From the NCBI RefSeq assembly GCF_037974265.1, contig NZ_CP150233.1, positions 558,001 through 622,000 on the forward strand: a stretch of DNA of 64,000 nucleotides, read 5' to 3'. Below the pieces are notes generated by a model, which was not told the origin of the DNA, searched no databases, and saw only the letters and a list, made by a program, of their open reading frames with translations. Shown here piece by piece: positions 33,412-41,577 of the stretch. Numbering within the stretch: the stretch's first letter is position 1; every line of letters begins with the position of its first letter. Both the position numbers and the translations under genes were made by a program. This DNA comes from Paenibacillus sp. FSL R5-0623 (GTDB lineage: Bacteria > Bacillota > Bacilli > Paenibacillales > Paenibacillaceae).

Positions 33412-34827
33412 ATGCAATTTTCAAAAATGTTCGTATTGAATATGGGGATGCTTATTACCATTGCATATCTTGCCAGTGTGTTCTATAAATATGTCGTAAT
33501 ACGTACCTCTTCCCGAGTGAAACAGATCAGTTCAGTGCTTGTCCTTATATTTGCAGGCTGGATCAGTACGGTTTTTGGGTTTCAACTCACCGATGAAGTG
33601 GTCTTTGATCTTCGATATGTTCCTTTAATTGTTGCCGTTCTAACGTATAGACAGCCCTATAGCGTAATCATCGTGGGTATTGGAATCGGGTTGTCGAGGC
33701 TGACTTTTGGCATCACGGATGCTACATTGGCGGCAGTACTTAACATGTCTATTTTGGGCGTGATCTGTGCAGGTCTGAATATATGGATGAGACGCAGCGA
33801 CTACAGGCTAATTATTAAAGGAATCCTTGTTACAGTTATCGTCAATGTGGTCAATAGTGTAAACATTGCTATCGTTGGTGTGATCCCGGCTACATATTTC
33901 TTTTCACACATTATGCCTTACACACTCCCCACAGGCATTTTTCTGAGTCTTATTTTTGTATTTATTTTACGTGATTTTCAGAATGAACAGAATCGTATTT
34001 TACTGATCCAGAGTACAAACCGGCTATTGTCTGTGCAAAAGGAAGAGTTACAGAAAGCCCAGATTGTACTGGAGGATCGAGCGAAACAATTGATGATTGC
34101 CTCACAGTACAAATCCGAATTTCTCGCCAATATGTCCCATGAACTGCGTACACCGCTCAATAGTGTCATTAACTTTGCCCAGATGATCAGTGAGAATGCT
34201 GACACGATGGATCAGGAGGATATTGTACGTTTTGCCAATATGATCGACCACTCCGGGCAGGAACTGCTGACGCTCATTAACGATATTCTGGATCTTTCCA
34301 AAGTAGAAGCGGGGCGGCTTGATATTGTACTGGAGGATATCAGTGTTGCACAACTTACAGAAGATGCCATGAGCCATTTTCAGCTTGTTGCCGAGAAAAA
34401 AGGTATTCAGTTGCAAATGGATAAGAAACCGGGATTGCCCGATACGCTCTGGTCTGATCCCCAGCGGGTTCAACAGATTTTGCGGAATCTGATGTCCAAT
34501 GCCATCAAGTTCACTCACCGGGGGAAGGTCACGCTGACCGTAAGCACCAAGCAGATTAAGAATGAAGGTATTCAGAATCGATGGCTTATTTTCTCCGTTC
34601 AGGACACAGGTATTGGTATTTCTGAGGACAAGCATCATTCCATATTTGAAGCATTTCAGCAGGCTGACGGGTCGATTAGTCGGAAATTTGGCGGTACCGG
34701 ACTAGGCCTGTCGATCAGTCGGGATTTAGCGAGATTACTGGGGGGATCGATTGAACTTGAGAGCACTGAAGGTAAAGGAAGCACCTTCTATCTCTATCTC
34801 CCGTTGGACCGTGAAAAAATGAGTTGA
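33412..34827 (+). CDS. Sensor histidine kinase with 5TM-LYT membrane sensor
   Basis: This kinase of 471 residues has five to six membrane helices (about 1-190) resembling the 5TM receptors of the LytS/YhcK group, then a short coiled coil. The dimerisation domain has the phospho-acceptor histidine in ANMSHELRTPLN (about 245). The HATPase domain has complete N, G1, F and G2 boxes (NLMSNAIKF, VQDTGIGI, IFEAFQQAD, GGTGLGLSI). ATG 33412 follows AGGAG. No response regulator gene is adjacent, so it is an orphan kinase whose partner is elsewhere. Confidence 0.92.
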   Translation: MQFSKMFVLNMGMLITIAYLASVFYKYVVIRTSSRVKQISSVLVLIFAGWISTVFGFQLTDEVVFDLRYVPLIVAVLTYRQPYSVIIVGIGIGLSRLTFGITDATLAAVLNMSILGVICAGLNIWMRRSDYRLIIKGILVTVIVNVVNSVNIAIVGVIPATYFFSHIMPYTLPTGIFLSLIFVFILRDFQNEQNRILLIQSTNRLLSVQKEELQKAQIVLEDRAKQLMIASQYKSEFLANMSHELRTPLNSVINFAQMISENADTMDQEDIVRFANMIDHSGQELLTLINDILDLSKVEAGRLDIVLEDISVAQLTEDAMSHFQLVAEKKGIQLQMDKKPGLPDTLWSDPQRVQQILRNLMSNAIKFTHRGKVTLTVSTKQIKNEGIQNRWLIFSVQDTGIGISEDKHHSIFEAFQQADGSISRKFGGTGLGLSISRDLARLLGGSIELESTEGKGSTFYLYLPLDREKMS

Positions 34828-34851
34828 CAACCTTCGCGCCGTGAGTAGAAT
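34824..34851 (+). promoter_or_regulatory. Sigma-A promoter of the MFS gene
   Basis: TTGACA (34824-34829) overlaps the kinase stop codon and is followed after 16 bp by TAGAAT (34846-34851). A GACCGG/CCGGTC hairpin (34872-34893) lies between the promoter and the AAGGAG ribosome site. Confidence 0.65.
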
Positions 34852-34909
34852 TTGGGATGACAACTAGCATCGACCGGCTTTTGAGACCCGGTCTAAGGAG
34901 TGTATCCCC

Positions 34910-36193
34910 ATACAGAATACGGTCAACGTTACCCCTCCCCCGTCAGCAAGCAAACCACGGCGCAAGGGTTCGACACAACGCACGAATTTATCGATTGCAA
35001 CATGGGAGGGTGTACCAGCCATTATTTTACAGACCTTGCTGGGAGGCCCGTTTTTAACCGGATTTCTGCTGTACCTTGGGGCCGGGTCGAGACATATCGG
35101 CTTTGTGCTCGCGATTACCACGTTTGTGAACATTGCCCAGATCGGAGCAGCTTACTGGATGCAGCGCATTCGCAGCCGAAAACGCATGTTGCTGTTATTT
35201 GTGGGCACACATCGTATCTTATGGAGTGCCACGGGACTGATTCCGTTTATATTCCCCAAAGAGTGGTGGGTAAGTGTATATATTGGCGTATACACGGTTG
35301 CTTTTATATCAAATACCATCGGCGGTATGATCTGGACTTCACTAATTGGCGATATCGTACCTGCCAAGGTGAGAGGGCGTTATTTTGGAATTCGAAATAC
35401 GATTCTGAATGCTCTTGGAAGCGTATGCTTATTCGCAGGCGGTATTGTTTTGGACCGTTACCCGGGAGAAATGGGCTTTCTGATCCTGTTTATTCCGGTG
35501 TGGATCTGTGCCATTGCCAATACAGTCATCTATTTCTTCTATCCGGATGTTCCCTTTGAACGTTCTACCGAAAAGGTTTTCTGGCGGATGTTTATCAAGC
35601 CGTTCCAGGATCGTTCTTTCCTGAAAGCAACGCTGTTCCTGGCTGCTTGGTTATTGATCCAGACCTTGATTGTTCCGCTCTATTCCTATGTGATGCTTGA
35701 TCTGCTGAATATCAATTATCAGACCGTATCCCTGATCACGGTAGTCCAGACGCTGGTCATGATGGCCGGGTTCTATGTCTGGGGCAATCTGAATGCCAGA
35801 TTCAGCAACAAAACCCTCTTATTTTGGACATTGCCCGTCATTGCACTCTCCTGTTTGTCGTGGGGGTTAATGTCGTTCATGCCCGTATTGATCGCACTAT
35901 TTCTATCTCATATTTTCCTTGGGATCGGTGTAGGTGGATTTAACCAGCTGGCATTTAACTTTACGATTGGAGACACACCCAAAAGTGAAAGACCGATGTT
36001 TGTCGCGGTATATTCGGCTCTGACCGGAGTAACTTCGTTTCTTGGGCCGTTGTTGGGCGGCTGGTTGTATGAAAAGATGGAAACCTGGTCCGATGCGCTC
36101 GCCTGGATCTCAGCCTATGGATTTCAGGTGGGGGTTGGTGTCGTGATGCTGATTCTGACATTTACCCTTGGACGTCGTGTACTGTTAAAATAG
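34910..36193 (+). CDS. MFS transporter with no ordinary start codon
   Basis: A major-facilitator exporter with about 12 membrane helices; substrate unknown. The first ordinary start in frame is TTG at 35036, but this would cut off helix 1. The in-frame sequence upstream reads convincingly as protein (TNLSIATWEGVPAIILQTLL), and the frame is open back to 34868. AAGGAG at 34895-34900 lies 9 bases before an ATA codon at 34910, which would give MQNTVNVTPPPSASK; I chose this position. A rare AUA/AUC start, a recent start-codon mutation or a sequencing error are all possible. Copy C of the interspersed repeat begins 14 bp after the stop. Confidence 0.8.
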   Translation: MQNTVNVTPPPSASKPRRKGSTQRTNLSIATWEGVPAIILQTLLGGPFLTGFLLYLGAGSRHIGFVLAITTFVNIAQIGAAYWMQRIRSRKRMLLLFVGTHRILWSATGLIPFIFPKEWWVSVYIGVYTVAFISNTIGGMIWTSLIGDIVPAKVRGRYFGIRNTILNALGSVCLFAGGIVLDRYPGEMGFLILFIPVWICAIANTVIYFFYPDVPFERSTEKVFWRMFIKPFQDRSFLKATLFLAAWLLIQTLIVPLYSYVMLDLLNINYQTVSLITVVQTLVMMAGFYVWGNLNARFSNKTLLFWTLPVIALSCLSWGLMSFMPVLIALFLSHIFLGIGVGGFNQLAFNFTIGDTPKSERPMFVAVYSALTGVTSFLGPLLGGWLYEKMETWSDALAWISAYGFQVGVGVVMLILTFTLGRRVLLK

Positions 36194-36206
36194 AAACGAT
36201 ATAAAT

Positions 36207-36271
36207 TTCAACTAATGAATATTTACACTGGCACTTCGATGACAGAGCAACCTTGTAAATGTTTAGATTGA
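36207..36271 (-). repeat. Interspersed inverted-repeat element, minimal copy (copy C)
   Basis: The right arm in reverse orientation (ACTAATGAATATTTACACTG, then CACTTCGATGACAGAGCAACC) is joined straight to the left terminus (TTGTAAATGTTTAG). It matches the two ends of the full element at 45.8 kb with the middle and most of the left arm deleted. Confidence 0.7.
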
Positions 36272-36324
36272 TCATATGTATCTGGTATGACTTCAAAAAA
36301 AGTTGGCGAAGTGGAGGGAGACAT

Positions 36325-37005
36325 TTGAATCGTCTCGAACGGAAAGCCATGGTGATTGGAGCCACCGGGCTTGTAGGCGAATTACTGGTTCAGAATCTGC
36401 TGGAGCACCCGGCATACAGCCTGGTTCGCGTTCTGGCTAGACGTCCGCTTGAGCTGCAACATCCCAAACTGGAACAGCATGTGGTGGATTGGGAACAGCT
36501 GGAGAGCCACGACCACTTATTCGACGGAATCGATGACCTGTACTGTTGTTTGGGTACAACGATCAAAAAAGCAGGCAGTCAGGACAATTTCCGTCAGGTG
36601 GACTATCATTACCCGGTTCGTGCAGCTACGATTGCGAAGCGACATGGTGTATCACAGATGCTGGTGATCTCCTCCATGGGAGCGAGTGCAGGTTCCAGAG
36701 TCTTTTACAGTCGGACCAAGGGGGAAATGGAGGATGCATTGTCAGATATCGGTTTACCGTCATTGCATATCTTCCGTCCTTCCTTAATTCTGGGAGATCG
36801 AAACGAGAAGCGGTTCGGTGAGCAGATGGCTGCCCATGCCATGAAGTTTCTGGATCGCTGGATGAAAGGCAGAGCGGACAAATACCGGGCGGTCCACGCC
36901 GCAACCATTGCACAGGCCATGACAAATATTGCACTGGTGCAAGCCAAGGGAAACCATGTGTATGCGAATGAAGTCATTCATGTCCTTGGCGCGGACGGAG
37001 GTTAA
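36325..37005 (+). CDS. NAD(P)H-binding oxidoreductase-like protein (TIP30/YbjT-like)
   Basis: An atypical SDR of about 227 residues. The start region KAMVIGATGLVGELLVQ is the nucleotide-binding loop, CCLGTTIKKAGSQ and VISSMGASAGSRVFYSRTKGEME (with Y-x3-K) are typical of the HTATIP2/TIP30 group, and FRPSLILGDR follows. Start is TTG 36325, with GGAGGG six bases before; the upstream ATG at 36259 has no ribosome site. Substrate is unknown. Confidence 0.85.
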   Translation: MNRLERKAMVIGATGLVGELLVQNLLEHPAYSLVRVLARRPLELQHPKLEQHVVDWEQLESHDHLFDGIDDLYCCLGTTIKKAGSQDNFRQVDYHYPVRAATIAKRHGVSQMLVISSMGASAGSRVFYSRTKGEMEDALSDIGLPSLHIFRPSLILGDRNEKRFGEQMAAHAMKFLDRWMKGRADKYRAVHAATIAQAMTNIALVQAKGNHVYANEVIHVLGADGG

Positions 37006-37152
37006 GAAACCTTGAACGAGCTGTTTGCTTCATGTGTATAGGTAGGAGCGTTTCTCGCTTGAGGTAGATCGTGGTATAATAGGCAACAAAAATGAGTTCG
37101 AACCCTGACTCCATGCGGCAGCAGGATAACGAACACGAAGGAGAACTCGTCC

Positions 37153-37527
37153 ATGAAAAAACCAATCTCTACCGATCAGGCACCAGGCGCCATTGGTCCA
37201 TACAGTCAAGCCGTTGATGCAGGCGATTTCATCTACACTTCCGGGCAACTTGGCCTGAATCCTCAAACGGGAGAATTCGGTGCAGATGTACAGGAGCAGA
37301 CACGTCTGTCCTTGAGCAATGTGAAGGCTATTCTTGAAGCAGCAGGCACAAGTATGGATAAAATCGTGAAAACGACGGTGTTCTTGAAGGATATGAACGA
37401 TTTTGTTCCTGTGAATGAAGTCTATAGCACGTTCTTTGAAGAGCCGTATCCTGCACGCAGTGCAGTGGAAGTTGCTCGTTTGCCAAAAGATGCACTGGTG
37501 GAGATAGAAGTTATTGCCCTGAAATAG
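37153..37527 (+). CDS. RidA-family enamine/imine deaminase
   Basis: A complete 124-residue RidA protein that removes reactive enamine intermediates produced by PLP enzymes. Visible signatures are GPYSQAV, TSGQLGLNPQTGE and the C-terminal ARSAVEVARLPKDALVEIE with the key Arg and Glu. AAGGAG lies nine bases upstream. A second, more divergent RidA homologue lies at 58,185. Confidence 0.95.
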   Translation: MKKPISTDQAPGAIGPYSQAVDAGDFIYTSGQLGLNPQTGEFGADVQEQTRLSLSNVKAILEAAGTSMDKIVKTTVFLKDMNDFVPVNEVYSTFFEEPYPARSAVEVARLPKDALVEIEVIALK

Positions 37528-37554
37528 GACAACCTTATTTGTTCTTTCATACTT

Positions 37555-37594
37555 AAACAGCCGATTTCAGGTCGAAGACCAGAATCGGCTGTTT
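37555..37594 (+). terminator. Intrinsic terminator after ridA
   Basis: AAACAGCCGATT pairs with AATCGGCTGTTT, with an inner GGTC/GACC stem. The T-run is delayed by about 10 bases. Confidence 0.7.
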
Positions 37595-37631
37595 GCGTTA
37601 CGTTTTTGTATTATTATTGAAGTTGAGTTGC

Positions 37632-38390
37632 TCAATCACGATCCTGATTACGGGCGAAGAACAACCATACCGCATAGATCGCTAGTACGATCGCAATGAT
37701 GATTGCCGTATAATATACGGAAGTGACATCCTTTTGTTTAAGTGCAATGGCGATATACGCCCATGTGAATACAAGTGGGTATATGCTATCGCGATAACGG
37801 AAACTAACGAGTACAGCCAGCACCATACCGACAATCAGCATGATGATCGTCCAGGTCGGTTCGCTGAGACCAAAACCATCCCAGCCAATTTTATATAACA
37901 GTACAGCTGCATTGACAATCGTTGCCACGCTAACCCATCCGAGGTAGATGCTGAATGGTAGCTTCACAAGCCAGATCTCAGCAGTGGTTGGCACGGTGAT
38001 AGTACGTGTTTTTACATACAGCACGATCAAGGACAATAGAAGCAGTACAATGATCAGTAAGGCGAGACCAGTTTGCAAGTTTTGAAAAGCAAAAATCCAG
38101 GCTACGTTGAAGGCACAACTTGCCAGGAACCAGTACCCGAGACGGGTAATTGAGTCCCTTTTCCAGGAAGCGGGCACGAACTGATAGATCACAAACCCTG
38201 CCAACAGCAAGTAGATCAAACCCCATATAGCGAATGCATAGCCAGAAGGTGTGAGCAGCACAGGATACATATCCGATACTTCTTTATTGGTCTTGCCCCC
38301 GATTGGCAGAGCGTTGGAGAGGTAATTCACGATAATTACAGCGATAAAACCAATGGCGTTTAACCACTTGTACGGATTGTTACGTGACAT
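37632..38390 (-). CDS. TspO/MBR-related tryptophan-rich membrane protein
   Basis: A 252-residue protein with about eight hydrophobic segments and many tryptophans in the right places for the extended TspO-like family of Bacillales (SGYAFAIWGLIYLLLAGF, FNVAWIFAF, LGWVSVATIVNA). TspO proteins bind tetrapyrroles or similar ligands; the role of this longer type is not established. ATG 38390 follows AAGGAGG. It is divergent from the transporter gene at 38,617. Confidence 0.8.
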   Translation of the reverse strand: MSRNNPYKWLNAIGFIAVIIVNYLSNALPIGGKTNKEVSDMYPVLLTPSGYAFAIWGLIYLLLAGFVIYQFVPASWKRDSITRLGYWFLASCAFNVAWIFAFQNLQTGLALLIIVLLLLSLIVLYVKTRTITVPTTAEIWLVKLPFSIYLGWVSVATIVNAAVLLYKIGWDGFGLSEPTWTIIMLIVGMVLAVLVSFRYRDSIYPLVFTWAYIAIALKQKDVTSVYYTAIIIAIVLAIYAVWLFFARNQDRD

Positions 38391-38616
38391 TATGTTTCCT
38401 CCTTGGTTTAACGAATGAATGAACCACGGGTCAGTCTACAATGAATATACCCAGTTCTTGCACATTCTAATAACAGCCGCAAAAAATTCACAAGTTGGAT
38501 CTTTCAGACCCTTGTGCTCTGCCACTATGTTGGAACGGTACTCTGTCCCAATGTACGCGAAACGAAGCGGAAATATGTCCATGCCCACGATGTCTCACCA
38601 GAAGAGGAGGAAGAGA

Positions 38617-39582
38617 ATGCTCACAAGAGAAACGATGGAGCGACAGCAAACCTGGTTCTATGTAGTTGCATTGTTTTTAGGAGCAGCGATAGGGCTGAAT
38701 AATCCGATATGGGGGGATGTTTTACACTACACTGTGTCTCCGGTTCTTGCCGTTCTGTTATACAGCATGTTTGTACAGATTCCCTTTTTACAGTTAAAAG
38801 AGTCCTGGTCGAATCTTCGATTTATGGGGGCGCTACTGGTGGCTAATTTTATCGTAGTACCTGTAGTTGTATGGTTGCTCACACTTGTCTTTCCGCAATC
38901 ACCAGGCGTTCTGATCGGAGTCTATCTGGTACTGTTAACGCCCTGTATTGATTACGTCATTGTGTTCACACAACTCGGCAGGGGCAATGAGAAGCTGATG
39001 CTCGCCGCAACACCTCTTTTATTTGTTATACAAATGATCTTGTTGCCGTTTTATTTATGGCTATTGATGGGTACCGAGGTGGCGCAGATCATGCAGGTAG
39101 GGCCGTTTGTGGAGGCTTTTCTGTTCCTGGTCGTTATTCCACTGCTGCTTGCTGTCGTTACACAAGTTCTCTCAAGAGATAAAGCGAGCGGGGAGCAGGT
39201 CATGAATGCGACGGCATGGCTGCCAGTTCCAATGATGGCACTTGCGCTGATCGTGGTTGTCGCTTCCCAGATTGGCAAAGTCTACAATGATATGGCGATT
39301 ATCGTGAACGTGATCCCGATCTACGTTGCTTTTCTGACCATTATGCCTTGGATATCTCGGATCATTGCTAATTGTTTTCGATTGAATACAGGCGCAGGGC
39401 GAGCGTTAATTTTCAGTTCAGCCACACGAAATTCGCTGGTTGTTCTGCCGCTAGCGCTGGCACTCCCACCACAATGGGCAACCATTGCTGCGGCAGTCAT
39501 CGTTACACAGACGATCGTGGAGCTTGGAGGGGAGCTAATCTACATTCGACTTGTACCTGCGGTGATTTTGCGGGACCGGTGA
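38617..39582 (+). CDS. BART-superfamily transporter (arsenite/bile-acid:sodium symporter type)
   Basis: A 321-residue membrane protein with about ten helices. TPCIDYVIVFTQLGRGN corresponds to the cysteine-containing helix of ACR3-type arsenite exporters, and IFSSATRNSLVVLPLAL is a signature of the wider bile-acid:sodium-symporter fold. It is often annotated as an arsenic-resistance protein, but no arsR or arsC is nearby, so the substrate is open. Start: GAGGAGG lies six bases before ATG 38617; the frame is open upstream to 38419 without support. Confidence 0.85.
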   Translation: MLTRETMERQQTWFYVVALFLGAAIGLNNPIWGDVLHYTVSPVLAVLLYSMFVQIPFLQLKESWSNLRFMGALLVANFIVVPVVVWLLTLVFPQSPGVLIGVYLVLLTPCIDYVIVFTQLGRGNEKLMLAATPLLFVIQMILLPFYLWLLMGTEVAQIMQVGPFVEAFLFLVVIPLLLAVVTQVLSRDKASGEQVMNATAWLPVPMMALALIVVVASQIGKVYNDMAIIVNVIPIYVAFLTIMPWISRIIANCFRLNTGAGRALIFSSATRNSLVVLPLALALPPQWATIAAAVIVTQTIVELGGELIYIRLVPAVILRDR

Positions 39583-39592
39583 GCTCACTAGG

Positions 39593-39620
39593 TTGTATCT
39601 ATGTTATGATCTACTATAAT
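39593..39620 (+). promoter_or_regulatory. Sigma-A promoter upstream of a small membrane protein
   Basis: TTGTAT (39593-39598) and a perfect TATAAT (39615-39620) are spaced by 16 bp. The transcript would start about 8 bases before the ATG at 39635. Confidence 0.55.
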
Positions 39621-39634
39621 TAATAAAACCATTT

Positions 39635-39850
39635 ATGGTAAATAAAAGGGGGTTGAGAATCTCTATTTATCGGAAGATTATGTTCTACCTGGATATTGTC
39701 CTACTACTGTTCAGCCTCATCTATTTCCCCGTAGTAGCTCATAAGACAGGAAATAATATGGCTTATGGATTTATGGCTGTAATTTTAATAGGTACAATAT
39801 CTCGGAGCATATCCTATCTTAGAAAAGAAAGAGCCAACAAGTCGTCATGA
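39635..39850 (+). CDS. Small membrane protein of unknown function, 71 residues
   Basis: Two hydrophobic segments (IMFYLDIVLLLFSLIYFPV and MAYGFMAVILIGTISRSI) are flanked by basic residues; the protein is not recognised. The start is uncertain: ATG 39635 has no ribosome site and lies only about 8 bases after the predicted transcription start, while GGGGG directly precedes an in-frame TTG at 39653. A promoter and a strong terminator bracket the frame, which supports a real gene. Confidence 0.5.
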   Translation: MVNKRGLRISIYRKIMFYLDIVLLLFSLIYFPVVAHKTGNNMAYGFMAVILIGTISRSISYLRKERANKSS

Positions 39851-39879
39851 TCTATGCTATTTTCTGTAAAAGTAAAATT

Positions 39880-39922
39880 AAAAAGAGTACTTCCGATGGG
39901 CCATGCCGGGAGTACTCTTTTT
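39880..39922. terminator. Bidirectional intrinsic terminator
   Basis: AAAAAGAGTACT pairs with AGTACTCTTTTT around a structured 19-nt loop. It serves the small membrane gene and the facing response regulator gene. Confidence 0.9.
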
Positions 39923-39943
39923 TTAATTCGGATCAGGTACTCG

Positions 39944-41572
39944 TTACGTACCCGCCTCCAATAATGTTTTACGATATTCTGCTGGCGTGATGCCCTCCAT
40001 CTTTTTGAACACTTTGCTGAAATACTTTTCGTCCTGGAATCCAACCATCTCCGATATTTTAGCGACTCGCAGGGAAGGATTTTGCAGTAACAGCTTGGCG
40101 TTATTGATCCGCAGTTTGCCCAAATATTCCGACCAGTTCAGACCAAATTGCTGTTTGAACTTGCGGGAGATATACTCCCGGCTCAGATAGAAACGCGCGG
40201 CAATCTGCTGTAAGGACAGGTCCTCCTGATAATGGGCGTCCATATAACGTGCAATCTCACTCATGGGATCAGGATTGGCGTGGTGGTGAGCGGTGAGCGC
40301 CTTTCCTGCGGCAAGCAGTCGTTGTTCCAATAATGAACGAAGCAGGGGGAAGGATAACAGTCCTTCAGCGTCCAAAGGTAACTCGGCAAAGGGAATAGAC
40401 TGTTCCTCCGTCACTTCTTCCTCTTTGAATGAAGAACCTGCCGTATCATCAAGCCAGCGGCTCAGCATCCATTCCAGCTCATCGATCCATTGCTGGATCT
40501 GCTCAGCACTGACAACCTCAAGATCAGTAATCGGGTCAAGCCACTCGGCGACCGCAGCAGATACACTGGAAGCTCGGCAACTCATGGCTGCCATACGCAG
40601 GGGTTCTTCATGGGCGGTTAAACGCCTGATTTTATTCCCATTTGATGATTCCACTGAGGCATGGATTCGCTGTTTAATTTGCACAGCATTACGTCGCCAC
40701 AACCTTGAACTTGCTTCCAGATAGGCAGCTGCGATTCCGCCAGGGTAAGACTCACAGGTGGAGATGCCAAAATGAAGCCGGCGCTGAATCGTCTGCTCCA
40801 ATCCCTGATTGACCTTGTTCAGAATATGTTCCAATGAAGTGGATGGACCCCAATGCAGCAGAACAATCTCGTCCGGTTGATCCAACTGACGAAACATTAC
40901 GCCTTCGTCTGGTGTGGATAACATCTCGGCACCGATATTGAGCACGGAGAACACAAGCAGGTCCGGTTGACTGCGGTATTTTGCCAGACAATCTGCATCC
41001 AGGTGGGACAGGCTGGTGACAGCGACACTACAGACAGGGATTAGACAGGGGAGATTTAACTCATCCTGCAATCGCTGCATGTGTGAAGGGCTGCTGCCTC
41101 TTCCGACGGCAAGTTCGGTGAGCAGTCGATCCTGGTAGTGGGGGCGCATTCGATTAACAACAATGGATTGCCTGGTGGATTGTATCCGAATGGCGTCCTC
41201 CTCTTCCCAAGCTGTAACGGCCTTTAATAGAGATGCATTCAGCTCATCTGCTTCCACAGGTTTCAGGAGGTAGTCCATGCCACCATGTCTGATTGCATGC
41301 CTTACAAGTTCAAAATCGTCATATCCACTAATGACCAGCACCTTGCTGTGTGGGGTATGAGCCGATATCCATTCAAGCAATGCCATACCGTCCTTTCCCG
41401 GCATACGCATGTCACTGAGTATGATTTGAGGTTGATGTGCCGTGATGGCGGCGATGGCTTCATCCCCGTCTGCTGCTTCAAGTAATGTATCAATGCCAAA
41501 CTCTTCCCAATGACCAAGCAACCTTATGGCATCGCGGACATGTTTTTCATCATCTACAAGCAGTGCCTTCAT
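39944..41572 (-). CDS. YesN-type response regulator (REC plus AraC helix-turn-helix)
   Basis: The receiver domain (about 1-125) has VDDE, the phospho-acceptor Asp in LSDMRMPGKDG and the Lys in LLKPVE. A middle region of about 300 residues follows, and then the AraC DNA-binding domain (about 440-540) with LSLQQIAARFYLSREYISRKF and VGFQDEKYFSKVFK. It should activate the sugar ABC genes across the divergent region when phosphorylated by the adjacent kinase. ATG 41572 has GGGAG ten bases upstream; the GTG at 41581 is too close to it. It starts 5 bp after the kinase stop. Confidence 0.94.
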   Translation of the reverse strand: MKALLVDDEKHVRDAIRLLGHWEEFGIDTLLEAADGDEAIAAITAHQPQIILSDMRMPGKDGMALLEWISAHTPHSKVLVISGYDDFELVRHAIRHGGMDYLLKPVEADELNASLLKAVTAWEEEDAIRIQSTRQSIVVNRMRPHYQDRLLTELAVGRGSSPSHMQRLQDELNLPCLIPVCSVAVTSLSHLDADCLAKYRSQPDLLVFSVLNIGAEMLSTPDEGVMFRQLDQPDEIVLLHWGPSTSLEHILNKVNQGLEQTIQRRLHFGISTCESYPGGIAAAYLEASSRLWRRNAVQIKQRIHASVESSNGNKIRRLTAHEEPLRMAAMSCRASSVSAAVAEWLDPITDLEVVSAEQIQQWIDELEWMLSRWLDDTAGSSFKEEEVTEEQSIPFAELPLDAEGLLSFPLLRSLLEQRLLAAGKALTAHHHANPDPMSEIARYMDAHYQEDLSLQQIAARFYLSREYISRKFKQQFGLNWSEYLGKLRINNAKLLLQNPSLRVAKISEMVGFQDEKYFSKVFKKMEGITPAEYRKTLLEAGT

Positions 41573-41577
41573 GTTGT

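Noticed and set aside
34900..35559. 219-codon GTG frame starting at the MFS ribosome site
   Set aside because: Its spacing to AAGGAG is zero, and beyond about 30 codons it is out of frame with the conserved transporter sequence.
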